NCBI GenBank assembly: GCA_910587375.1
Contig: CAJULR010000026.1
Span: 8,977 to 72,976 of the forward strand
DNA length: 64,000 bases
Origin: Candidatus Gastranaerophilales bacterium
GTDB taxonomy: Bacteria; Cyanobacteriota; Vampirovibrionia; Gastranaerophilales; Gastranaerophilaceae
Direction: 5' to 3'
A model generated the notes under the pieces. The model had not been told where the DNA came from, did not search any database, and saw only the letters and a list, made by a program, of their open reading frames with translations. Below are positions 8,535 through 16,523 of the stretch, piece by piece (position 1 is the first letter of the stretch; the number at the start of each line of letters is the position of its first letter). Both the position numbers and the translations under genes were made by a program.

Positions 8535-9197
8535 TTATGCGTCATTTGTATTCAAGGCGTTTGGGCAAAATTTTTCAAGCATAGATTTTAATTTTTCAAG
8601 GGAAATTCCCATAACGTTAAAATAATCCCCTTCAATTTTTTCTATAAAACTTTTTTTCGGCGGATTGTTAACTTCATCGGGTGTCAAAAAGTCTTGAATG
8701 CCGTAACTTCCCGCCTTATCAAGAGGTTTAAAAAGCTCTAAATATGCATGAATTTCATCATCTGAAAGTTTCCTGAATGTCACATAAGTTTCTTCAATTT
8801 CTGTTAAAACCTGGGTTTCTTTTGTTAAGTTTTCCTTGAAACCTGCTTCAGTTGGACATTTTACAAGTGAAATTGAAGTTACAACCTTGTGTGTTTTTCC
8901 TGAAAGTTTTTTTAACATTAAAAAAGCCTCGTCATAACTTTGAGGCTTTAATAAACACACATCACTATTACCTTCCCTGAGGATTACCATTGTATCTGCC
9001 CCGATAACAACCGCAGGAAAATCTATGCCCCTTGCGGCGTCCAAGGCTTTGTTCAGAGAGTTCTTTTTTATAAAGCTTTCTTTATAAAATTTGAAGCTTT
9101 CTTCCTTATAACCTGATTTTACAACCGTAAAATCAATCTTTCCTTCTGTTAAAATTTCTTTTCTTCTTGGTGAGTTTGACGCTAAAAGTATTTTCAT
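8535..9197 (-). CDS. maf: Maf-family nucleoside triphosphate pyrophosphatase
   Basis: Maf proteins hydrolyse dTTP, UTP or modified nucleotides to monophosphates and are linked to septum formation and nucleotide-pool cleaning. The N-terminus MKILLASNSPRRKEIL carries the family signature SxSPRR; further on are GADTMVIL, SYDEAFLMLKKLSGKTH and GSYGIQD. The start at 9197 was chosen because the family begins at this motif and GGTGAT precedes it; a longer reading frame would overlap the upstream gene. An insertion of about 20 residues (QVLTEIEETYVTF region preceded by PTEAGFKENL) makes it a little longer than typical. Subfamily (dTTPase or m7GTPase type) is not resolved. Confidence 0.92.
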   Translation of the reverse strand: MKILLASNSPRRKEILTEGKIDFTVVKSGYKEESFKFYKESFIKKNSLNKALDAARGIDFPAVVIGADTMVILREGNSDVCLLKPQSYDEAFLMLKKLSGKTHKVVTSISLVKCPTEAGFKENLTKETQVLTEIEETYVTFRKLSDDEIHAYLELFKPLDKAGSYGIQDFLTPDEVNNPPKKSFIEKIEGDYFNVMGISLEKLKSMLEKFCPNALNTNDA

Positions 9198-9231
9198 ATC
9201 ACCAATTTTACCATAAAAGCTCTTATGTTGT

Positions 9232-9507
9232 TTAAGGCATTGCCGCTGCAAGTTCCGGCGGTTTTTTAAGCTTTATGTTTCTTGATTTTGTATATTGAAT
9301 ACTTCCTGAAATTGCGCTAATACAAGTGCTTTTCAGCTTTTGTTGAATGTTTAGCATGCTTAAATGCATTTGTGCATAATCATTCATTGCCTCATACATT
9401 TTTTCCGGATTTACCATTGAAGTTTGGATGATTGGGTTATCCACTTTTTGCATTGCATATTTTCTAACAAGCATTGCATCTATTCTATCTCTTGCGCCGA
9501 TTGCCAT
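9232..9507 (-). CDS. Hypothetical protein, 91 aa
   Basis: A small soluble protein with no recognised family. It is probably helical, with a stretch MYEAMNDYAQMHLSMLNIQQ in the middle and a basic C-terminal end KSRNIKLKKPPE. AAAGGATT directly precedes the ATG. It lies upstream of maf on the same strand and 35 bases away, so the two may be co-transcribed. The preceding 220 bases hold no gene that I can support. Confidence 0.6.
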   Translation of the reverse strand: MAIGARDRIDAMLVRKYAMQKVDNPIIQTSMVNPEKMYEAMNDYAQMHLSMLNIQQKLKSTCISAISGSIQYTKSRNIKLKKPPELAAAMP

Positions 9508-9729
9508 AATCCTTTATCTCCCTATAAAATTATATCCCTTACCTTTTGAGGCCTTATCCTTTTAAGTTTCCTTTGGCTCCCTTAAAACTTTAATTACCTC
9601 TTCCTGATTTAATAAAGTATTTTACTTTCTAAAAATTGCCCGGTTTATTTAAAAGTGCTTAACATTTCTTAACAAAAACAAAATACCAGGCTTGGATACG
9701 GCTTTTGGGATGAAAGAATGTTTGATATC

Positions 9730-10941
9730 TTAGACGCATTCTTTGAACACTTGTTTTAAGTCTTTTGTTATGCCGAAAAAGCCGGTAAGAAAGGCCAAAG
9801 CTGCCATTATGACGAGAATTTTCTCAACGCCTATGGCTTCGCCAATATACCCTAATGGCGCAAGGCTCAAAGCGCCAATTCCCCAGCTGAAGCCTTGCAT
9901 AACTCCTGAAATTACGCCCTTGTGCTCTTTCATAAGGTTTTGCGCCGCAACAATTGTGACAGAAACGGAAAGGAAGATAAAATATCCGCTTAAAATAAAG
10001 ATGGCAACAGCCAAAAGCGGAGCTTTATCAATTGTAAAGATGAACAATAAAACTAATGGCAAAATTGTCCAAAACGATAACTTGATGATGTTTTCTGCCC
10101 CGATTTTCTTTTCAATTTTGGAACTTGTCATCATAGAAACGCCGGATAGGATGAAAAATGCTGTAACAATTACCCCGATTTGGCTTAAGGTAAAGCCTCT
10201 GTCTTTTAGAATAAACGGTACAAAGGTGCCAAAGCTTATGCTCATGCCGGATTTCACGATTGCAATCCACACAAGCGAAAGGTAGGTTTTTTTCTTTAAA
10301 ATCTCTTTCATTATGTTAAAGAAATTTTCCTTTGCCTTAACCACAGCGTCTGACGGAATTTTTGGCACGACAAAATAAAGAACAATTGCCGTTAAAATCC
10401 CTAAAACCGTGACATATGAGAGCGAATACGGCCCAAAATGCTCTACAAGCGTGGATGACATAACAGGCCCAAGGGCGTAACCTATTGTTCCAAGCCCCAT
10501 AAAGGCGCCCATATATTTTGAAAGGTTTGGATTGTTAAAATTAAAAGTGTTCACAAGGCTTGTCACCTGAGGATGAAAAAGCGCATTGCCGCACATCCCA
10601 AGAAGCAAGAAAAGCGCCACAAGCCAAAGGTTATCAACAGCAACCGTTAAAGGAATGAAAATTGCCCCCATAACAAGCCCCCAGACCATAAAGGTTCTGT
10701 GGCGCATTCTGTCTGCAAAAAACCCGAATAATGGCTGCATCATAGATGAAAAAAGGTGTCCGCAGGCAATTATAAGGCTTATTGTTGAAAGTTTTATGCC
10801 AAGTTTGGATGTTAAAAAAGGGTATAAGGGAATTAGCGCGGAAGCGTACAAATCCACCATAAAATGCCCCATTGAAAGCCCGAATATTGCCTTTTTATTT
10901 GCCGTTAATGCGTTTGTGTTGTCCAATGCGTTATTTTTCAT
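9730..10941 (-). CDS. Major facilitator transporter of the Fsr (fosmidomycin resistance) type
   Basis: About 403 residues with twelve predicted membrane helices. The N-terminal pattern GLSMGHFMVDLYASALIP and PLFGFFADRMRHR correspond to the first helix and the loop 2-3 motif of the Fsr branch of MFS exporters. Fsr exports fosmidomycin in E. coli; in other bacteria relatives are of unknown substrate. The start at 10941 was chosen because AGGAAAATTTT precedes that ATG; an in-frame ATG 63 bases upstream lacks such a site. It is downstream of purH on the same strand. Family call is good, substrate is not known. Confidence 0.85.
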   Translation of the reverse strand: MKNNALDNTNALTANKKAIFGLSMGHFMVDLYASALIPLYPFLTSKLGIKLSTISLIIACGHLFSSMMQPLFGFFADRMRHRTFMVWGLVMGAIFIPLTVAVDNLWLVALFLLLGMCGNALFHPQVTSLVNTFNFNNPNLSKYMGAFMGLGTIGYALGPVMSSTLVEHFGPYSLSYVTVLGILTAIVLYFVVPKIPSDAVVKAKENFFNIMKEILKKKTYLSLVWIAIVKSGMSISFGTFVPFILKDRGFTLSQIGVIVTAFFILSGVSMMTSSKIEKKIGAENIIKLSFWTILPLVLLFIFTIDKAPLLAVAIFILSGYFIFLSVSVTIVAAQNLMKEHKGVISGVMQGFSWGIGALSLAPLGYIGEAIGVEKILVIMAALAFLTGFFGITKDLKQVFKECV

Positions 10942-11047
10942 AAAATTTTCCTGTACTAAAAGGTGTTTTTGTTTGTCTTGCAATGTTTTTGGCCGCAAAA
11001 TCATATAATACCGCTAAAGCCGGTGAAATTTCAACCCCTCTTGAAGC

Positions 11048-12583
11048 CTAGTGCCTAAAGTGTCTTATCCCTGTTGTCACCATTACAAGCCCCAGTTTGT
11101 CTGCAGTTTTAATAACTTCCGGGTCTTTAATGCTGCCCCCGGGCTGAATAATTGCCGCAACGCGCTCTTGGGCTGCAACTTCTATGTTATCAATTGCAGG
11201 GAAAAATCCGTCGCTTGCAATAACAGAGCCCTTTGCGCTGTCACAAACCCGTTTTAGGGCAATTTCAACAGACCCCACTCTGCTTGTTTGTCCGCCGCAA
11301 AGCCCCAGGGTTCTTAAATCCTTGGCAACAACAATTGCGTTTGATTTTAAGTGCTTGCAAACTTTAAACGCAAAAACCATATCTTCGACCATTTCTTGTG
11401 TTGGCTTCTCTTTTGTGACGGTCTTAAATGTTGCGGGGTCAAGCTCTTTGGAATCTTTTTCCTGTAAAAGCGCGCCAAAAGGCGTTAAGCGAATTTCTTT
11501 TTGCGTGAATTTTAAATATTTATCCAGTGGCGTTAAAAGCCTCACCACGCGCAGGTTTTTCTTTTTCTTAAGCTCATCAACCGCGTCCTCTGTGAATTCG
11601 GGCGCAATTACAACCTCTAAAAACATAGCAGTAAGGTTTTTGGCAATTTCCAAATCTACTTTTTTTGTGAAAGCAACAATTCCGCCAAATGCGCTCAATG
11701 GGTCACAGTCAAGCGCCTTTTGCCAGGCTTCAAGAAGCGTCTTTCCAAGCGCCACGCCGCATGGGTTTGTGTGCTTGATAATAACTGCAGCGTTTACATC
11801 AAAAAATTCTGCCGCAATGTTAAGTGCTGCGGTCGCGTCCAAAATATTATTATATGAAAATTCTTTGCCGTTTAAAAATTCATATTCAATCTCTTCGCCA
11901 TAATTATATAAAGCGGCTGCCTGGTGCGGGTTTTCGCCATATCTTAAATCTTTAATTTTGTTTAAATAAAAAGCTTCATGCTCTAAAAGTGCACCCTGTT
12001 CTTCGTTTTCTGCCACATCCGCAGAGGTTTCCCTGAAACGTCTTTCAAATTCATTCATAATTTCAAAATCATATTTTGAAGTTCTCTGAAAGGCTTTAAC
12101 TGCAAGGTTTTCTCTTGTTTTTAAATCAACATTTTCAATATCAATTTCATAATCCTTAACATCTGAAATTACAACAACGTTTTCAAAATTTTTCGCCCCC
12201 GCTCTTAAAAGCGCAACACCGCCTATATCAATGTTTTTCACAAGCGTTTCAATGTCAACATCTTTTCCTTTATATTCTTCAAAGGGGTAAAGATTTACGC
12301 ACACAAGGTCAAAAGCTTTGCAATCAGCCGCAGAAAGCTCTTCGCGCTCTTTTAAATCTGCTAAAATTCCTGCAAAAATTTTTGGATGTAGAGATTTAAC
12401 TTTTCCACTGATAAGTTCCCTAAAGCCTGTGATATCAGCGCTTTCCACGGCTTTTATTCCGTTTTTAGCCAAAAGATCAAATGTGCCCCCGGTTGAAACA
12501 ATTTCATAGCCTGCTTTTTCAAGCCTGCTTGCAAATTCAACGATTCCTGTTTTGTCGAAAACACTTATATACGCTCTTTTCAT
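11048..12583 (-). CDS. purH: Bifunctional AICAR formyltransferase / IMP cyclohydrolase PurH
   Basis: PurH catalyses the last two steps of de novo IMP synthesis: formyl transfer to AICAR and ring closure to IMP. The 511-residue protein has the N-terminal MGS-fold cyclohydrolase (MKRAYISVFDKTGIVEFA, GGVALLRAGAKNF) and the C-terminal transformylase with the KH motif in IIKHTNPCGVA and the terminal stretch GIRHFRH. The start at 12583 was chosen because it matches the family N-terminus and TGAGG precedes it. A longer reading frame begins in the upstream intergenic region and overlaps the surE terminator, so it is rejected. Confidence 0.96.
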   Translation of the reverse strand: MKRAYISVFDKTGIVEFASRLEKAGYEIVSTGGTFDLLAKNGIKAVESADITGFRELISGKVKSLHPKIFAGILADLKEREELSAADCKAFDLVCVNLYPFEEYKGKDVDIETLVKNIDIGGVALLRAGAKNFENVVVISDVKDYEIDIENVDLKTRENLAVKAFQRTSKYDFEIMNEFERRFRETSADVAENEEQGALLEHEAFYLNKIKDLRYGENPHQAAALYNYGEEIEYEFLNGKEFSYNNILDATAALNIAAEFFDVNAAVIIKHTNPCGVALGKTLLEAWQKALDCDPLSAFGGIVAFTKKVDLEIAKNLTAMFLEVVIAPEFTEDAVDELKKKKNLRVVRLLTPLDKYLKFTQKEIRLTPFGALLQEKDSKELDPATFKTVTKEKPTQEMVEDMVFAFKVCKHLKSNAIVVAKDLRTLGLCGGQTSRVGSVEIALKRVCDSAKGSVIASDGFFPAIDNIEVAAQERVAAIIQPGGSIKDPEVIKTADKLGLVMVTTGIRHFRH

Positions 12584-12646
12584 AAAAAACCTCAAAACAT
12601 CCTTGTATACTAAAAATTGTACAACAAAAACAGTAAATTCAAGCAT

Positions 12647-12684
12647 TAAAAAGCGCCTGATATAATTTTCAGACGCTTTTAAAA
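12647..12684 (-). terminator. Probable intrinsic terminator after surE
   Basis: On the minus strand AAAAGCGTCTGA and TCAGGCGCTTTTTA form a hairpin with an AAATTATA loop and a terminal T run, about 30 bases after the surE stop. It separates surE from purH. Confidence 0.6.
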
Positions 12685-12711
12685 CTTTTAAAACGGAATA
12701 TCTTGGATGTG

Positions 12712-13524
12712 TTACTCCTGCTTTGCCCCGTAACCGTACCAATCACAGATTCCGTCTTTGCAAAATTCCCGTTCAAGCTCTGCCATAATTGCCTTATGGG
12801 TCATTTCAAAGGTTATTGGCGTAATAGAAATTCTGTTTGCACGCACGGCGCTTATGTCTGTTCCGTCCTCTTCGTGCTTGGTTGTAAGCTCTCCGGCCAT
12901 CCAGTAATAAACTTTGCCTCTCGGGTCAACCCTTTTTTCATATTCATCCGTGAACATTTTGGAGCCCAATTTTGTAATCTCAACCCCTGCAATATCGGCC
13001 TCTTCAAGCGCCGGCGTGTTGATATTTAAAATTGTTTTTTCTGGGAATTTAATCTTTTCAATTTTTGGTAAAAATTTCAAAATAAATTCAGCTGTAACGT
13101 CGAAATACACAGGGTCACAGCTCATGCTGGCTAAACTTACCGCAATGCTTGGGTAATTCAGCATGGCTCCTTCCATAGCACAGCTCACTGTGCCTGAATA
13201 GAGGATGTCTATTCCGAGGTTCGGGCCGTGGTTAATCCCTGACATCACTAAATCCGGTTTTAAATCTTCCTTTAAAAGCTCAATTAGCCCCAGTTTCACG
13301 CAGTCGCCCGGGGTTCCTGATGTGACCCATACTCTTTTTGCGCCGAATTTTGATTCCAATTCTTCAACCCTAATCGGAGTATGCAAAGTTAAAGAGTGCC
13401 CTGCAGCGCTTCTTTCGCGGTCTGGTGCCACAACATACACGTCATGCTCCTTGCTTAATGTTGTCATCAGGGCTTTTATGCCTAAAGCCGTTATGCCGTC
13501 GTCGTTTGCAATTAAAATTTTCAT
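12712..13524 (-). CDS. surE: 5'/3'-nucleotidase SurE
   Basis: SurE is a metal-dependent phosphatase acting on nucleoside 5'- and 3'-monophosphates and is linked to stationary-phase survival. The N-terminus MKILIANDDGITALGI carries the DD metal ligands; PDRERSAAGHSLTL, SGTPGDCVKLG and SGINHGPNLGIDILYSGTV are family signatures. The 270-residue length is slightly above the usual 250. AGGAAAAAAGT precedes the ATG. The terminal CDWYGYGAKQE is not conserved in the family. Confidence 0.96.
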   Translation of the reverse strand: MKILIANDDGITALGIKALMTTLSKEHDVYVVAPDRERSAAGHSLTLHTPIRVEELESKFGAKRVWVTSGTPGDCVKLGLIELLKEDLKPDLVMSGINHGPNLGIDILYSGTVSCAMEGAMLNYPSIAVSLASMSCDPVYFDVTAEFILKFLPKIEKIKFPEKTILNINTPALEEADIAGVEITKLGSKMFTDEYEKRVDPRGKVYYWMAGELTTKHEEDGTDISAVRANRISITPITFEMTHKAIMAELEREFCKDGICDWYGYGAKQE

Positions 13525-13652
13525 ACTTTTTTCCTAAAATTTTTCCTAAAAATTGTGCAATCTTTTCCTTATTATATCATAACTTTTATTGCCATTTTAT
13601 TTCATATATTATAAAATATTTTTGACTAGAGTTTTTAGATGAGGAGTCAAAT

Positions 13653-13823
13653 ATGGCAAGAATAGTAAGACCCACCTGGGCTATTAGATGTTTAAATTCA
13701 AGCTGCAGAGAGCTTTTTGAGGTTGTTGTATTATCAGATAATAAGCAGCAGGAAGTTGTTTGCCCAAAATGCGGTGAGCACTATATCTATCCGCCAAATC
13801 AGGATGATGAAGTTCAGGAATAA
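13653..13823 (+). CDS. Small zinc-ribbon protein, 56 aa
   Basis: A 56-residue protein with one C-x5-C pair (CLNSSC, around residues 13-18) and a CPKCG knuckle around residue 40, which together could bind a single zinc. The C-terminus is acidic (NQDDEVQE). GAGGAG lies eight bases before the ATG. Its stop overlaps the start of the YhcC gene as TAATG, so the two are translationally coupled. The family is not one I can name; a role together with the radical SAM enzyme is inference from coupling. Confidence 0.75.
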   Translation: MARIVRPTWAIRCLNSSCRELFEVVVLSDNKQQEVVCPKCGEHYIYPPNQDDEVQE

Positions 13824-14779
13824 TGCCTGATTTAGATGTTTCAAATGCCTCAAATGCTTCTGTAGACAGGTTTTCAAAGAAGCGCTATTTTACATTCAAT
13901 GATTACCTTTTTCAAAAATTCGGGAAAAAGGTATATAAAATAACGCTGGACGCCGGTTTTTCCTGCCCAAACAGGGATGGGACAATATCAAAGGGCGGCT
14001 GCATTTTTTGTGACGACTCCGGGAGCTTCTCTCAGGCACATTCCTCAAGGCTTTCAATTAAAGAGCAAGTTCAAACCGCAATTTTAAATTTGCCAAAAAG
14101 GTTCAAGGCCGAGGCTTTTTTAGCTTATTTTCAGGCTTTTTCAAACACCTATGCACCGCTTGAAACTTTGAAAAAAGTTTATGACGACGCTTTTTCGGAC
14201 CCCAGAGTGGTTGGAATTTCAATCGGGACAAGGCCTGATTGTGTTGACGCCGAAAAACTGGATTTAATTTCAACGTATAAAAATCCCTGGCTCGAATTGG
14301 GCCTGCAAAGCGCTCATAATAAGACTTTAGAGCTTATTAACCGGGGGCATAATTTCGAAACGTTTGAAAGAGCCTATATTTTAGCTAAAGAAAAAGGTAT
14401 AAAAGTCTGTGTTCACGTGATTTTGGGCCTTCCAGGTGAAACGCCAAAGGACATGCTTCAAACAGCAAGAATTTTGTCAAAACTTAATGTGGACGGCATA
14501 AAGCTCCATGCCCTAACAGTGCTTGAAAACACTCCATTGGCGCGTGTTTACGCCCAAAATCCTATTCCACTTTTATCTGAAGATGAATATTGTAACCTTG
14601 TATGTGATATTATTGAAATTTTGCCGCCCGAAACAACGGTGCACAGGGTTGGGGGCAGCGGCCTTTCAACTTCTTTAATTGCGCCGCTTTGGGCAAGAAA
14701 TAAATTTGAAACCATGAATAAAATTGACAGAATTCTTTGGGAGCGAAATACAAGACAGGGCGTGAAATACAAGCCTTAA
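13823..14779 (+). CDS. Radical SAM protein of the YhcC family (TIGR01212)
   Basis: A 318-residue radical SAM enzyme. The cluster cysteines are spaced C48-x11-C60-x2-C63 (CPNRDGTISKGGCIFC), which is the YhcC/Elp3-like spacing rather than CxxxCxxC. YFQAFSNTYAP and the GTRPDC and ELGLQSAHNKTLELINRGH stretches match the family. The biochemical role of YhcC proteins is not settled; they are related to Elp3-type enzymes and often proposed to act on RNA or proteins. Translation is coupled to the zinc-ribbon gene just upstream. It converges with a flavoprotein gene. Confidence 0.9.
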   Translation: MPDLDVSNASNASVDRFSKKRYFTFNDYLFQKFGKKVYKITLDAGFSCPNRDGTISKGGCIFCDDSGSFSQAHSSRLSIKEQVQTAILNLPKRFKAEAFLAYFQAFSNTYAPLETLKKVYDDAFSDPRVVGISIGTRPDCVDAEKLDLISTYKNPWLELGLQSAHNKTLELINRGHNFETFERAYILAKEKGIKVCVHVILGLPGETPKDMLQTARILSKLNVDGIKLHALTVLENTPLARVYAQNPIPLLSEDEYCNLVCDIIEILPPETTVHRVGGSGLSTSLIAPLWARNKFETMNKIDRILWERNTRQGVKYKP

Positions 14780-14789
14780 GATAGTGTTT

Positions 14790-15911
14790 TTAACAATGTT
14801 CCTTGATTTTTTGAACAATGTCCTGCGCTGCAATTGCCGCTGTACTCCAGCAATTTTGAAGGTTAAAACCCCCGCAAAATCCGTCTATATCAAGCGCTTC
14901 ACCAATTATCCAAAGCTTTTCATTTATTTTTGAATGGCAGTTTTTGTCAATTTCATTTAAGGAAACGCCGCCCGCATGGACGATTTCGCCCTTGCCGTCA
15001 GGGCTTGTTATAGTAAATTCAAGGTTTTTGAGCTTTTCTATTTCCTCTTTTTTGGCGTGAGCCGCCTGTTTATCAAAGTTTATCCCGTATTGTTCGAATA
15101 AATATTTTGCGAGCGATTTTGGAATAAATTCTGAAATTATGTTGCCGAAAGATTTTTTCGGGGCTGCGTGGAGTGCCTCTAAAACCGTGTCAGGGTTCAT
15201 TATTGGGATTTTTATATCATAAGGGTAGGCTTTTTTAGCGTTAATTGATGAAATTTTAAAAATTTCAGGACCTGAAATTCCAACGTGGGTAAAGATTATG
15301 CCCCCATTTTCCGTGTGTATACTTACTCCTGTGGGGAAATTCGCCCCTTTGTTTTTTATCTTTAACCCACAAAGTGAAGGTACAAAAGGAATTACCGTGT
15401 GGCCAAAATGTGCAGCCAGCGAATGACGGTCCTTTGAGCCTGTGGCAAGTACCACAATATCGTATTCATCAAGTTCTTCGGGATTTTTTACGATTTTTTG
15501 ATTAAATTTTACACTTATTCCGTTTTTTAAAGCTGAAATCATTTGTGTCCGAACGGTTTTAGCGCTTTGTGATACGGGGAATATCCTGTTATCGGGCTGA
15601 GTGAAGGTTTTAATTCCTATTTTTTCAAAGTATTCAAGAGTTTCTGTCGTTAAATATCTGGAAAATATTGAATATAGGAACTTTTCGCCCCTTGGATAAT
15701 TGCTTGCAAAAACTTTAAAATCAGACTCGGCGTAAGTTAAGTTGCAGCGGCCGTTTCCGGTTGGCAAAATTGTTGCGAGCGTGGGAAGAGGGTCGAAAAA
15801 CGTGATAGAATAAGCATTTAAGCCTGTTTTTTGAAATTCCTCAATTAGCTGTAATCCGCAGTAGACGCCGCTTGGCCCCGTTCCGACAATTGCAATTTTA
15901 ATTTGTTTCAT
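14790..15911 (-). CDS. HI0933/BaiN-family FAD-dependent oxidoreductase
   Basis: A flavoprotein of about 373 residues. The N-terminal dinucleotide-binding motif is IVGTGPSGVYCG; TGNGRCNLT, TQPDNRIFPVS and the C-terminal GGFNLQNCWSTAAIAAQ are characteristic of the HI0933/BaiN/YhiN family. Members reduce or oxidise small substrates with NAD(P)H, and BaiN acts on bile-acid intermediates, but specificity varies and cannot be read here. The start at 15911 overlaps the end of folK by 14 bases; an ATG nine bases earlier is an alternative. Overlap suggests co-translation with folK. Confidence 0.85.
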   Translation of the reverse strand: MKQIKIAIVGTGPSGVYCGLQLIEEFQKTGLNAYSITFFDPLPTLATILPTGNGRCNLTYAESDFKVFASNYPRGEKFLYSIFSRYLTTETLEYFEKIGIKTFTQPDNRIFPVSQSAKTVRTQMISALKNGISVKFNQKIVKNPEELDEYDIVVLATGSKDRHSLAAHFGHTVIPFVPSLCGLKIKNKGANFPTGVSIHTENGGIIFTHVGISGPEIFKISSINAKKAYPYDIKIPIMNPDTVLEALHAAPKKSFGNIISEFIPKSLAKYLFEQYGINFDKQAAHAKKEEIEKLKNLEFTITSPDGKGEIVHAGGVSLNEIDKNCHSKINEKLWIIGEALDIDGFCGGFNLQNCWSTAAIAAQDIVQKIKEHC

Positions 15912-16422
15912 AAGCTTCATCTGTCGGAATTGTACCGTATAAAAACACGTCTTCAGGGGCTTCCAGGGCTTCATGGAGCTCTAAAATACTTTTTTTAAGC
16001 ACCGGGTGGATAAAATTTGGGCAGATTTCAAGCAGGGGAACAAGGGCAAAAGCCCTCTGGTGTACGTATTTATGGGGAATTTCAAGTATTTCATTTTGCA
16101 AAATTAAATCATCGTAAAATAATATATCAATATCTATGGCGCGCTCGCCCCAACGCTCCTCTGCGTCGCGGTTTCGACCTAATTTTTCTTCAATATTCTG
16201 GCAAATTCTCAAAAGCTCAACAGGCTGCAATTCAGTCCTAATCGCAATTGCAGCGTTTACAAACCACTGCTGATTTTTTAAACCCCAGGGTTCCGTCTCA
16301 TAAAAGGCGGAGCTTGCAACAAGATTTATAGAGTTGTCTGCGGTCAAAAAGTTAACTGCCTGCTGGATTTGCGACAGTCTATCTCCTTTATTTGAGCCCA
16401 GGGAGAGCAGTACGAGTGCCAT
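15898..16422 (-). CDS. folK: Dihydropterin pyrophosphokinase FolK (HPPK)
   Basis: HPPK transfers pyrophosphate from ATP to 6-hydroxymethyl-dihydropterin in folate synthesis. Family signatures seen: LSLGSNKGDRLSQ at the N-terminus, YETEPWG, QWFVNAAI, and the catalytic stretch RWGERAIDIDILFYDD followed by IPHKYVHQRAFALVPLLEI. About 174 residues, as expected. The start at 16422 was chosen because it aligns with the family N-terminus. It diverges from ftsH and overlaps a flavoprotein gene at its 3' end. No other folate gene is in the window. Confidence 0.95.
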   Translation of the reverse strand: MALVLLSLGSNKGDRLSQIQQAVNFLTADNSINLVASSAFYETEPWGLKNQQWFVNAAIAIRTELQPVELLRICQNIEEKLGRNRDAEERWGERAIDIDILFYDDLILQNEILEIPHKYVHQRAFALVPLLEICPNFIHPVLKKSILELHEALEAPEDVFLYGTIPTDEAYETN

Positions 16423-16523
16423 TTGCTTTTCTTCTTTACGTGCTGTATTTGTAATTAACATTTTATTATTCTTTTGATATAATGGCAACAGGCATATTTT
16501 AAAATTTTTAAAAAGGATAAGAA

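Noticed and set aside
12584..12742. N-terminal extension of PurH
   Set aside because: It would read through the surE terminator and the family starts at MKRAYISVF, which has its own ribosome binding site.
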